Origin: Cladorhizidae sp. MBARI D1340-BT2
Taxonomy: Eukaryota; Porifera; Demospongiae; Poecilosclerida; Cladorhizidae
Assembly: GCA_028752905.1 (NCBI GenBank)
Contig: JAQNBH010000004.1
Location: forward strand, 36,169,765 to 36,233,764
Reading direction: 5' to 3'
DNA length: 64,000 nt
This document shows, one piece after another, positions 32,237 to 42,984 of the stretch; the stretch's first letter is position 1; every line of letters starts with the position of its first letter. A program made the position numbers and the translations under genes. The notes under the pieces are model-generated. The model was not told the DNA's origin. It did not search any database and was given only the letters and a program-made list of their open reading frames with translations.

Positions 32237-32682
32237 TGTTGAGGGTCACTTCTGTAGCTAACTCCCAACTTGGTAACAAAGCTGCCACCAGAGTAATATC
32301 TATGCTGTACAACCACTCCTTAGCTTAATTCAGAGAATTTTAGAACGTTATAAAGCCAATAGAATAATTGAGCAATTCAAGATAGAACTAACGAACAGCT
32401 GGGAGCCAGGGTTTAAATACCCTGCCTCCCAGGAAACAGGAAACCACACAATCTACAATACACTCACAAAAGTCCAAAGCACAAAAAACACATAGGCTTC
32501 CATATGCCAATATAAAATAGAAGTTGTGAAACTGAATAATTGGTATGAACTCTAATGAGGTCACCTCAAGGATAATTAGATGATAACAAAACTAATTAGT
32601 ATTATCAGCTGTGAGCGTGTTCAGGCAGGCCTAAGGGCCATCTTGATGGTTCTTGGGCAATGTCGAGGGGCTGCCCTCGACA
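32237..32682 (-). repeat. Element 2 right LTR (5' LTR)
   Basis: Same length and ends as the left LTR. As 5' LTR of a minus-strand element it should hold the promoter. The open frame of Gag-Pol extends back into it to 32316, but initiation at 32136, downstream of the primer site, is more likely. Confidence 0.95.
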
Positions 32683-32687
32683 ACAAG

Positions 32688-33610
32688 TAATAGATGATTT
32701 GGGGTAGTAATAATGGAGTGATACCACCTCTCCTCTCCTTCCAACCCGTTGGAATTATAAATATAATTATATATTGACACCCTCCCCCTCTCCCCTCCCC
32801 AATAATAATTATGATAGTAACAATAACTATAACAATAATATTAAAAAGGTGGGAAATGATGGAGTGTTCAAGTGCTGCTCATGTTGCTGTTGAATTTTCT
32901 AGCTATGGCAGTGTTCCTGATGATTTGTGAAGCCCGGGTGTCAGCTCCAAAGTCAGGCAGATTTCTTTTCAGTCTACTTCCACCTTCTCTTCTCAGACCA
33001 TATGTCCAGTTTGCAAGAGATCAGTATATGTGACCCAATGTGGTGTTTTCAAGGTTCACGATTAATTTGACAGCTGTCATCTATATAGGCTCCCAATCTT
33101 CTCCAACACTCTATGTTATAGCAGGAAGTCATTAATGTCCATGTGAGCTTTGTAATGTAACTTACCAACACTTCCTTTTTTTCCAAAATTTCTTCCTAAT
33201 GGTCAGCTCAAAATTTCCTTTAAAATGATACCAGTCTTATTGAATTTAGCGGATTTTACAGTACGAAATGGAGTGTGGCCTGTTTCCATGGGAACTCGTG
33301 GCTGATCAGTTAGCTTCTTTCTCTGAAGTATAGCCAGCTTTTGGGATGACTATGAGTGAGGATGGATCAAGAAGTCCAGATGGTCCAATAGGAAGCACCA
33401 ATCTGACAAAGCAGCTGTAGCAAGAGCTGCTAAACAGAAGAGGGAGGAAGTTAACTTAGTCTTGGTAATTGATGAATTGTTTGCTGTCCATGGAATATCG
33501 CCATCATCTGGGGATGAGTCTCAGTCAGAGAATGAATCTCTTTTCTCAGAAGATGATGCACAAGAGGCATATAGTGAGTGGATGCGTTGCCAGCCAAAGG
33601 ATACTGTAAC
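32688..33610. other. Spacer without recognised genes
   Basis: The first part (to about 32760) is the right flank of the element 2 target (TGATACCACCTCTCC, CTTCCAACCC). The rest shows only short frames; 33345-33620 has an acidic, Ser-rich potential frame without recognisable family membership. Confidence 0.45.
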
Positions 33611-33619
33611 TTAGTATAA

Positions 33620-34015
33620 AAACCAGTACCATAATGGAAAAGCGTTTTGGCCTAACTGATACTGCTGCAGCTACTGAAGCTGGTTTGATGATTAGTTTTT
33701 TTTTAAACGACAATCAGAGGCTGGAGGAAAGATTTCTACCATTTCAAACTCAGAAATCGAAGGTGGAAGAGCTTATCACCAGCAGGGGGCACAGAGCAAT
33801 ATTTTTGCCAAAATTCCACTGTGCCAATTGAACGTGTGTGGGGTCAAGCAAAATGGTATACAAGTGCCATAGTGATTACTCGTTTAATGGTTTGGAGAAA
33901 ATTATACCTAGATTCTATTAGTATTCAGCTGATGAGAAAGTATTTAAGAAACATATGGGAGTACCACAGAGCGTACAGAGAAGAGATAAGCCAGGTGCTT
34001 TAAAAAAGTACGAAA
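33620..34015 (+). pseudogene. C-terminal fragment of a DDE-type transposase/endonuclease
   Basis: One frame ends R-G-H-R-A-I-F-L-P-K-F-H-C-A-N followed by a stop; the overlapping next frame continues P-I-E-R-V-W-G-Q-A-K-W-Y-T and ends RKYLRNIWEYHRAYREE. Animal and fungal DDE-superfamily endonucleases have the continuous pattern FLPKFHCELNPIE.VWG..K, where the Glu is catalytic, followed by an arginine-rich helix. Here a frameshift or deletion falls exactly at the L-N/E region. The N-terminal catalytic half is not recognisable upstream. Confidence 0.6.
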
Positions 34016-34755
34016 GTCATCATTGTGTCCCTGAAACTGAACTAAATTAACGTCCATTTATACACTCCTAAAAAAATTAAATCTGTTTTAACAGTATTGC
34101 TGATCATTAAATACACTATACATAAAATCACTTAAAGAAATTTTCTATTCTATTTCATAGACTTTAAAAAAAAGGCCCACGAAATAGATTTTTTATCATA
34201 TTTTTAAAATAAGACTTTCAACAAAAAATTTGTTTATCATTATTTTAGTTCCCTAAACCATTAAACCACACACCAAATTGCAAATCCCTAGCTAAAAATC
34301 ACAGCAAGTTATGGCTATTTTTATACATCAAAGATTAAATAATTCAGGCCTTATTAACTAGTGAACTGGTTGGCAAGGCATCAATATTTTCATTGTCCAA
34401 AAACTTAAGAACATAATAAACCTAAACATTAATTTTTAACGTCACAGAAATCTGTTTCAGGTGATTTATATATATTATATATGGCTTTAAACAAGACCTT
34501 CTTTTATGGACATCTATGACTTCCTGCACTATAGTCATCTCAGGTTTTCAGTGCTGATGACACATCTTCCCTTTCTCAGAGTGATTCACCTCATTTGTTT
34601 GACTTCCCAACCATTCAGTTAGAACTCTCAGAAGATTGCCACATGTTTCTAGAACATCAGCAGCATCTAAGTTAGTTGCCATTATTGGTGAAGTTTCCTC
34701 TCATACAGATGTTGACAAATGGGATCACCTTTTTAAATATCCTTCTCGCCAACTC
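34016..34755. other. AT-rich spacer
   Basis: Strongly AT-rich (poly-A/T runs at 34066, 34165, 34200), no gene. The last 150 bases have a short frame (34636-34851) without recognisable content that enters the duplicated unit below. Confidence 0.4.
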
Positions 34756-35572
34756 AGGTCTTCTCCAGATTTACTTTTATGCACATTTTTAATCTCATCA
34801 TATGATATATTTTCTAATTGTTCAGGTAAGCTAATAGAGAAAAGATTGTAGCTGTACCAGGCAAGTAGGTACAAGTAGCCTGGTATTGTACAAATCTACT
34901 AGCATACTACATGTATCAGGCAAGCTAGTTCTGCATCAGTTAAGTTTGTAGTGAACTGATCAAGCTTCTATTCCTTTTCAAGACTTTAATAAGCATTCCT
35001 ATTTTGGTAAACCGAGATGCCATCTTGTAAGTAAAAGTCACAGCCATTAGCTAGTAACACAACTATAACTACTATAACTAGAAAACTATTGCCACTTGCA
35101 ATAATAGAACAACTGAATAATAGCAAGCCATCAAATTATGTCTAAAGAACTTATATAAGCATTTAGGTCTTCTCCAGATTTACTTTTATGCACATTTTTA
35201 ATCTCATCATGATATATTTTCTAATTGTTCAGGTAAGCTAATAGAGAAAAGATTGTAGCTGTACCAGGCAAGTAGGTACAAGTAGCCTGGTATTGTACAA
35301 ATCTACTAGCATACTACATGTATCAGGCAAGCTAGTTCTGCATCAGTTAAGTTTGTAGTGAACTGATCAAGCTTCTATTCCTTTTCAAGACTTTAATAAG
35401 CATTCCTATTTGGGTAAACCGAGATGCCATCTTGTAAGTAAAAGTCACAGCCATTAGCTAGTAACACAACTATAACTACTATAACTAGAAAACTATTGCC
35501 ACTTGCAATAATAGAACAACTGAATAATAGCAAGCCATCAAATTATGTCTAAAGAACTTATATAAGCATTTA
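34756..35572 (+). repeat. 409-bp direct tandem duplication
   Basis: Unit AGGTCTTCTCCAGATTTACT to ...TATAAGCATTT is present at 34756-35164 and again at 35165-35572. Differences found by eye: ATCATATGATA versus ATCATGATA, and TTTTGGTAA versus TTTGGGTAA. It includes a segment (GTACCAGGCAAGTAGGTACA) also found diverged at 41780-41900, so part of the unit is an interspersed repeat. Confidence 0.92.
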
Positions 35573-35634
35573 ACAGGAAACAGGAAACGAAATAAAACCA
35601 TCGTAATTCAGCATGCATATAAATAATGTTTCTA

Positions 35635-36960
35635 CTAATGACACCCCTCTGAGACCATAACTTGGTCAGTCACCATCCAAGTTGTTGGGTGGATGGCAGT
35701 TATTGGCTGATTGGCAAGTAGCAGTTGAGTGAGGCTCTGTGCCTTTGTGGAATGGGAGGTGTTGGTGATATGGGAAATGCTCATGAAGCGGTTTTGGGTC
35801 TGGGGTGATCCATGAGTGGAACAGCATTGTGGGGTGTATGTAAGGAAGGTAAATATCACAGAGGTAGAGGAAGAAGTTCTTGTGGGGGAAAGAGTGTGAA
35901 CATCCCTCCAACATATAGCATCCATGTAAATGACAGACAATGCGACCAGACTCAAGTTGTACATGGTAAGAGAGAGGTTTAGTGACCTTTATGACTTTGC
36001 CTGGAAGCCAGGTCGTTGTTGCAGTGGAGAAATATTTCACATAAACAGTATCTCCTACATGGAAGGTTCTGAGTGGCTTTGAAGTATCATGCTGCTCAGC
36101 TTGCTTTGCCTGGTGCTTCTCAACACATTGAGTGATGTCTGGGAAGAGTCTGTCCAGACATGATCTGAGATGAGGATTCATCAGCCACTGTGCTGGAGAA
36201 ATGCCTGTTGTAGTCTGTGGAGTGGATACAATATGTGAATAGAAATTTTGATACTTTGTATATCCAAGAGTACGCTTTAGACCACTTTTGAAGATTTGCA
36301 CTGCACTTCAGCTAACCAATTGCTTGAAGGGTGGTATGGAGTTGTTGTAATGTGTACAATGCTGCGGGGTCTTGGATATTTGATGCCCTTTTGACCTGTT
36401 TGCAAAATGTCCTGTTTCTTGTAATAATGGCATATAACATCCTTGTGTCCTTGTGCTTGCAATGGGAGGTTAGGTAAGATCCACAATGATAACAAGTGAT
36501 GATGGCACTTTTGAAATGACGACCAGAATTGTGTAGTTCAGGTCTTTCATTGTATGCTAGCTTCTTTGCATCTCTCTTGGATGCTTCCAGCATCTGTGAT
36601 GGTGCTGCTCTATGTTAGGTCACTCTCAACAAGGAACTTGCACTGAATTTCTTGGCGATTTACACTGCAGATGAGCCGATCTCTCAGCATCTCTTCCAGC
36701 AGATCCTTGGTGCCAAATTTTCAGTTGTGAGCTAGTTCTCTTAGTGCTGTGTTGTAGTCAGCAATGGAGCTTCTGCGAGTGAGTGTTCAAATGAAATCTG
36801 TAAATGATGGTTGAATTTTTAGTGCCGTATTGAGCCTTCAGTAAAGCTGTCAGTTAGCTGTAAGTGACATATTTTGCATTCAGCTAGCCAACTGGTATAC
36901 TAAGCTGCACAACAGCTTGAACATTGGGTCGCTCCACACAGTAAGCAAAACCAAGTGCTT
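35635..36960 (-). pseudogene. Internally deleted Ty3/gypsy remnant (Mag/K02A2.6-like): Gag joined to integrase end
   Basis: Minus strand, right to left: Gag with SIADYNTALRELAH, LLEEMLRDRLICSVN and ESDLT (36800-36600), typical of the K02A2.6-like group; a double zinc knuckle region (C-Y-H-C-G...S-H-C-K-H-K-D, then C-H-Y-Y-K-K-Q in another frame) at 36590-36400; then abruptly the end of integrase (T-T-P-Y-H-P-S-S-N near 36325, GDTVYVKYF, WLPGKVIKV) to 35640. Protease, RT, RNase H and most of integrase are absent, so a large deletion joined Gag to the integrase C-terminus. Frameshifts and stops are present throughout. Confidence 0.75.
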
Positions 36961-37006
36961 CTTTGCTGCATTCTCTATGCTGTTTGCCATAAAGTAGAAC
37001 TGGAGA

Positions 37007-37757
37007 TTAGCATTATTGTTAGCATTATTGTTAGCATTATTGTTAGCATTATTGTTAGCTTTATTGTTAGCATTATTGTTAGAATTATTGTTAGCATTAT
37101 TGTTAGCATTATTGTTAGCATTATTGTTAGCATTATTGTTAGCATTATTGTTAGCGTTATTGTTAGCATTATTGTTAGCATTATTGTTAGCATCATTGTT
37201 AGCATCATTGTTAGCATCATTGTTAGCATCATTGTTAGCATTATTGTTAGCATTATTGTTAGCATTATTGTTAGCATTGTTGTTAGCATTATTGTTAGCA
37301 TTATTGTTAGCATTATTGTTAGCATTATTGTTAGCATTATTGTTAGCATTATTGTTAGCATTATTGTTAGCATTATTGTTAGCATTGTTAGCAGCATTGT
37401 TAGCATTATTGTTAGCATTATTGTTAGCATTATTGTTAGCATTATTGTTAGCATTATTGTTAGCATTGTTAGCAGCAATGTTAGCATTATTGTTAGCATT
37501 ATTGTTAGCAGCATTGTTAGAAGCATTGTTAGCAGCATTGTTAGCAGCATTGTTAGCAGCATTGTTAGCAGCATTGTTAGCAGCATTGTTAGCAGCATTG
37601 TTAGCAGCATTGTTAGCAGTATTGTTAGCAGCATTGTTAGCATTATTGTTAGCATTATTGTTATCAGCATTGTTATCAGCATTATTATCAGCATTATTAT
37701 CAGCATTATTATCAGCATTATTATCAGCATTATTATCAGCATTATTATCATCATTAT
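37007..37757 (+). repeat. 12-bp minisatellite (GTTAGCATTATT and variants), about 63 units
   Basis: Zones follow one another: mostly ATTATTGTTAGC (37007-37500, with a small run of GTTAGCATCATT at 37185-37240 and 9-bp GTTAGCATT/GTTAGCAGC interruptions), then ATTGTTAGCAGC (37500-37640), then ATTATTATCAGC (37660-37757). Because the unit is 12 bp, it is open in all frames of the forward and most of the reverse strand (SIIV, LLAL, IMLT repeats). These frames are by-products. Confidence 0.95.
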
Positions 37758-39430
37758 TTTATTGATAAAATAACTCTCTCAACAATCAACTTGAAATGTA
37801 CTCACTCTTCATTTCATTAAAATTATTACTTATTTTTCGTATATATTTAAAGTTAGTTATACCATTGTCTCCTTCTACCTCAACCAAACATTTCTCTAAT
37901 GTAAGAAGGGGAGACTAAATTATGGGAATAATGTTTGGAGGATATGATTTGGAGCTCCATAGATTTTGCATGCTTTACATTATATATAACTCAAAAGACA
38001 AACCTCCCTGTGTGCACTATTTTGAAACAAAAAATACATGCATCCAAATTTGGACTTCCAAATCTGAGGACCTGATATTGCTCCAATGTGGCTCCTTATT
38101 GGAAAGTACAAGAAGCTATGATAGGAAGCTGTACTCCATAGAATAAATGTTTTCATGCTTTGGAGCAGCATTTAGCATATGACAACTCATCAAATATTTT
38201 CGGTGGCCACCTTTCACAAAATAGCCACTTCATTAGAGCCTAATGAAAACACCCTTTGTAAAGTTCCTAACTACACTTACAGCTGTGTATATTATATAGA
38301 ACATGCAAAAAAGGAGCGCTCATCTAGAGTAAATTCATTTGAGGTACACCAACCTTGGCTGAATGTAATTTTAACATGAGTAGTATCAAAATGGAGCACA
38401 CAGAGGGCTCTAGCTATATATACACCAAGTTCATACAATGAAGTGTGCGGAATCTATTGAGTTCGAAAGCTGTAACCACCAAAAATATCCTTTTAAGGCC
38501 CCTAAGGAAGAATGTGATGTTGCAGCATAGAACAAAAAAAACTTTAAAAACGAGTAGCTACCTAGATAAACATAAGACTGACTTCCCTCCCAACCATTCA
38601 AATATCAAATCTTGCGCATATGATCCTGTTCTGTGTACAGTTTACATATACTTATTCATTACATCACACACACATCTAGCATATTATATATAATTATAGA
38701 GTGTGTCCAATTAGTAGCCCAAATTGCAGTTACTTATTATCTACTTCATCTTGACAAGCTTGCTTGAAAGAAGCAAAAGTTTCCTCCCAATGTTCACCAA
38801 AACCATAATTCCTGTGTGAAATACTGTCTACCTTACCTTAACATCAATATTGTTGCACAAGCTTTATGTCTATCTCAGCTCATACATACAAGCTAATGTA
38901 CAGCTAATCAGTACAAGAAGGTTGGCAGAGGTCAAGGGTCGTGTTTTTTTAAATTGTTTTTGTTCTGTAATATGTAGAAAGATAAGCAATTTTTGTTCTT
39001 TAATATATAGGCAATTCAAGTCCATCTCTTCTTTCTCCTCCGGTTCCGAAGCAAATTCTTGCTAACTTCTCTCTCCCTCCGATTTACTCTGGTGTTCCCA
39101 GAATTAGAAAATTCCTGGTGAAAGTTGTACACTCAATTACTGATAATCATATCCGACATAGCTTCAGGGGTGAACTAAATTATATATTTTAAAAAGGGAC
39201 TAATCCCTAGGGGGGGCAAGGAAGGTAGAATAACTCACTCCATAATAGACCAGCTGTTTTACGTGCAAATGTGTGATGTTGGTGCTAACACCATTGAGGA
39301 AGTTATAGGACTGTTAACTGTTATACCAGATGAGGATTCTCTTCTATCTGCAAAACAGTTGTGAGAGGCGAACAAAACACTTACTGTGAGCTCACTACAG
39401 AAGTCAGAAGCAGTATGATACAGTATCTAA
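37758..39430. other. Spacer without recognised genes
   Basis: Several short frames (for example 37922-38146, 38445-38693, 38850-39065) lack recognisable domains. A GGGGGGG run is at 39211. A potential coding stretch near 39245-39365 (CDVGANTIEEVIGLL) shows no clear family. Confidence 0.4.
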
Positions 39431-40115
39431 TGGCTCACACTAAAATGGAACCCTTTACCAAAAATCACAATAAACACTCTCCCATTATATACCAAACAGT
39501 TAATATTAAAATAATTACCCTTTAGCAAGAAATCCATACTTTGTGATTACACTTTACCAAACAGTTCACATGAGCTGACACTAAAGGCTAACCCTTTACC
39601 TAAAACTTCTCAAAATACTGACACTTCAACACCAAAATATCTAAGCCTCATCAAACACTCCTGATCGCTTTAAAACAAAGTAATGGTTCCATACCCCACA
39701 AAGCAATCACATCAATTAACAGCCCTTTATATACATGAACAGCAAGTGATAAACAAATCTCTAAAATTTACCGAACACTTCAAACTAAATATTAACACCT
39801 TACCAAGAGTTCAGCTAAATATAGAACATTTACATGATACACGTATTCACTAACCCTGACTCTTAAACAAAGGATTCACACTAATATGACCCTTTACCAT
39901 AAAAGTCACGAAATGTTGGCACTTCACTAAATATATAGTGCACATCTTTTACTAAGAACTAATAATATTGATCATTTAGTCAATCACTCACATTGTCAGA
40001 CAGAGTATTGACACTTTACCAAACAGGTCTTACAAAAACCTTACTCATAATATCTATCCCTTACCAAAAAAATTGCACAAAATATTAATCCTTTACCAAT
40101 CACACTGAACACACT
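39430..40115 (+). repeat. Degenerate dispersed repeat with CTTTACCAAA motif
   Basis: ACCCTTTACCAAA or close variants recur near 39446, 39513, 39547, 39590, 39786, 39890, 39950, 40015, 40048 and 40090, each usually followed by an A/C-rich stretch and a TCACA or CACTT element. Spacing is 35-200 bp. It looks like an old, diverged minisatellite of about 65-70 bp. Confidence 0.5.
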
Positions 40116-40869
40116 GATTGATTGGAGTAAATCTCATTGTTCAGGTATCTTCAGAGAGCAATAGTACTACCCAACATTAGAGACCTCTACTCTACTCGTA
40201 CCACTGACAAACTGTAGAACCTATGTACTGAATCAAACTAAGAAGTTAAATTTGATATCGGCTGCTAAGGGTTTCAAAACTGATACTTGTCATGCAGGCA
40301 AACTTTTGAAGAGGTTCTGAGCACACATGTCACTGAGGGTTTAGTTTGTCACCATGACTTGTATATAAACTGTATTCACTCAAATATAAGTCACTACTCC
40401 TGTTTATTTCAGCCTAACAAGCTTGCGCAGTGCAAAGAAGCCAACATTTTGCTTATGATTTGGTAGAGCTGGAGTTAGCTGCAAGAGTGCCTTGTCGCTA
40501 TTACTGTTAACGATTAGTAATTAGTTGGGTCTAGTTCAAACGCTTCTCATCCTCCTCTTACAGGGATGTAAATACATCTTCTCCATCACAGTCACACTCT
40601 TCCAACATCTCACAAGGAACTTCAGCAATGGCTAAAAAACCTAAAGCTGCTACTCTATCATCCTTGAGGCAGTGAATCTTCAGACCTAACCACCTTCACA
40701 GATATAGAAGGAATTTCTTTTTATCAACTCGACAACTTTTACAATGTGGTATACCAGCTGCATGCTGGTGCTAGTACATTGGAAATTTATATAATCATTA
40801 TCAAGCGATACTTCTATTCAGAGTACAACTCCTATTCGAATGAATAATGGTTCTGGATTTCTTGTTAAA
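40116..40869. other. Spacer; part similar to 48150-48260
   Basis: The segment 40290-40400 (GCAGGCAAAC, GAGGTTCT(G/A)AGCAC, GTATTCACTCAAATA) matches 48158-48245. No gene recognised. Confidence 0.45.
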
Positions 40870-41725
40870 CTGTCAGCTTAGAAAATTCTTTATCATATCC
40901 TATCAGTATATTGAAGTGCATGTAGCTGTCTGTGTGTGGGTGATGTTACCTACGCAACACCTCATGCTTGTCCATTGACCTTGACAATAGCCCCAAAAAT
41001 TAGGTTCCATCAGACTGGGATATGATTTTCATGTCAAATTTATTAGAAACAGGGCTCGTGCTTGAGTGACAACTCAATCTCCTCTGTGCTTAGAAGTATG
41101 CATGCCCCTCCCCACATGGCTGCTGATATATGGGTAGGACCTCTCCGGCACTTCCCCTTCCCACCAGCCCAACTTGCTGGTGAGTGGTACGCATCCGAGA
41201 CATCAGCAGTTCATAAAGAACTGAATTCTGTTACTGGGTGGATTGCCTAACATAGTGACCTCTTACAAATTTATACTCTGTTACATGGAAACTTGAAACT
41301 CATTCTCAACAAGGAATATTTGTGGATGCCACTTCTCAACTGCATCATAGAATTAAGAATCTATACCAAGTATGTGGCCAAGAGGTTATTTCAAACACAT
41401 TTTACATTGAGATTGTGTATCATACCATCTTGTTTTAAGCATGGAGCCATACCTCATCTATGTGTTTGTTTGAAAATCAGGACTTCAACCTCCACTCTAT
41501 CTCTCAAATGATGTACTATTCCATACGCATAAGATGAATTACATCATCCACAGAAAAAATCATAAGAAGTGAATGCATCTCTAATGCCAATAAATTATGG
41601 TATCCAATATCAAACGCTTGTCAATGAAATTGACGTGACCATCTAGTTCATCAGTTATGCCCTATCCTAAATATGGTAATTTAGTATTGATTAATGCTCC
41701 TGGAAACCATTTTGCTTGCAAGCTT
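40870..41725 (+). repeat. Interspersed repeat R1, long copy
   Basis: Collinear with the reverse complement of 63165-64000 over its whole length: CTGTCAGCTTAGAAAATT, GCCCCAAAAATTAGGTTCCA, TTATTAGAAACAGGGCTC, CTCTGTGCTTAGAAGTA, GACCATCTAGTTCATC, GCTCCTGGAAACCATTTT. Divergence is roughly 10-15% by eye. Short frames inside (41062-41250, 41293-41511) have counterparts in the other copy but no recognisable family. Confidence 0.85.
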
Positions 41726-42984
41726 GTTCTGTGTCAGGTAAGAAAGGATTATTATGATTGTAGTTGTCCCAGGCAAGTAGGTACAGGTTGCCTTGTATAG
41801 TACATTTACTGGCATACTACATGTACCAGCCAATCTTGTACTTTTCGAGGCAAGATTGTTCTGTGTTAGGTAAGTTTGCAGTGAATTGAGCAAGCTTCTA
41901 CTCCTTTTACTAAGCATACCTATACAGAGTATCCAACTATCCTGTTTTTGGAGAAATTGTCCTGCTCACAACCGCTCACGGCAATTATATCCCACTTTCC
42001 AGCACTTATATCCAAATCAACAGCAGTTATCACATTGTCTTCTATGTGGGGCTGCTTAAGTTTTAGTTCAAACCTCAAGTTGCAGCTGCTAGTTAATAAC
42101 AATTGACTCAAAGGTATAAGTAATCAAGTGGACAGCACATGACTGGTCTAGTGAATATTTTCATGTGATGCCCATCATGCAATTGATTGTGGCTGTTTCA
42201 CAATGAAGCTGCCATAAAGGCCAAGATGACCTACAACAGCAAGTTCAGAACAGAAGCCTCTCTACTTGCAATCAAGTCAAACATTCTTACTAAGGAGTGC
42301 TGCAACTATGAACCACAACATGAACTTCTCAAGTTAAACAAATCTTGTGTGAGACTTACAATGAAGATCATGCTAGATATAGCAATGCAGCATAAGATTA
42401 TGTGTCCCAAATGCAATACAATTGGTATGAAAACCAAACAAACCAGTTTGCTAAGATAACCCTAGACACAGAATGGCTGAGTGGGAGTGTAGTAATGTGG
42501 TTGCCTCAATTGCCTCATATTTGTCCTATAATTATATGCATTCTTTGCTTGGCAGTCACTTTGTTGGCTCACTCTTCTGTAAGGAGATATAAAAATAATA
42601 TAGAGTACATCCTTATAATATATATATATTACACAGGAAATGATTAGCCTATTTGAGTGTTTAGAAAGTTGGACAGTCTGCCTATATCTAATTTAACATC
42701 TTAGTTGTGTACAGTACATAGATTCTACAGTTTGTCAGTGGCATGAGTCAAGTAGAGGTATCTAATGTTGGTTAGTATTTTTGGTCTCTGTGAAGACACC
42801 TGAACAATGAAATTAACTCTAACCAAGGGGTGTATGCAGCTCATGTCTCCTGTCTGCTGTGTAGCAGAACTATTGTATTGTGATGTAGTGTGTGAAGTCA
42901 ACAATCTACAAGTCTTACAGAGTTGATCAATCACAAGAACCTCAAAAAAATTGGTGATGCACTAGTGCATGTGCTGATATTTAT
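41726..42984. other. Spacer with a diverged copy of the 409-bp unit's repeat
   Basis: 41745-41910 matches part of the 34756-35572 duplication (GGCAAGTAGGTACAGG, CATACTACATGTACCAG, GAGCAAGCTTCTACTCCTTT). A 90-codon frame at 42187-42459 encodes a lysine-rich peptide with a CPKCN motif, but shows no family I recognise. Confidence 0.45.

Larger units (their letters stand above)
27097..32687 (-). mobile_element. Element 2: complete, recent Ty3/gypsy retrotransposon with Gmr1-like order
   Basis: Two 446-bp LTRs (27102-27547 and 32237-32682) differ at one base that I could find (GGATTTAAA versus GGGTTTAAA). They are flanked by a perfect 5-bp target duplication ACAAG (27097-27101 and 32683-32687). 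The uninterrupted paralogous target is at 48361-48365. The element has a primer site, one uninterrupted Gag-Pol frame, a polypurine tract and no env-like frame. Domain order is Gag, protease, integrase, RT, RNase H. Near-identical LTRs and the intact frame indicate a very recent insertion that may still be competent. Confidence 0.95.

Noticed and set aside
27496..32316. Gag-Pol start at the upstream Met (32316)
   Set aside because: That Met lies in the LTR and the frame then crosses the primer site; the Met at 32136 is a more plausible start, though the upstream one cannot be excluded.
27102..32682. An env-like gene that would make element 2 an endogenous retrovirus
   Set aside because: No frame lies between RNase H and the 3' LTR, and no signal peptide or fusion-type segment is seen.
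36955..37773. Three overlapping 249-272 codon frames (SIIV, LLAL, IMLT repeats)
   Set aside because: Artefacts of the 12-bp minisatellite.
42187..42459. Lysine-rich 90-codon frame with CPKC motif as a zinc protein gene
   Set aside because: Only one CxxC pair, no family recognised, and no conserved copy.
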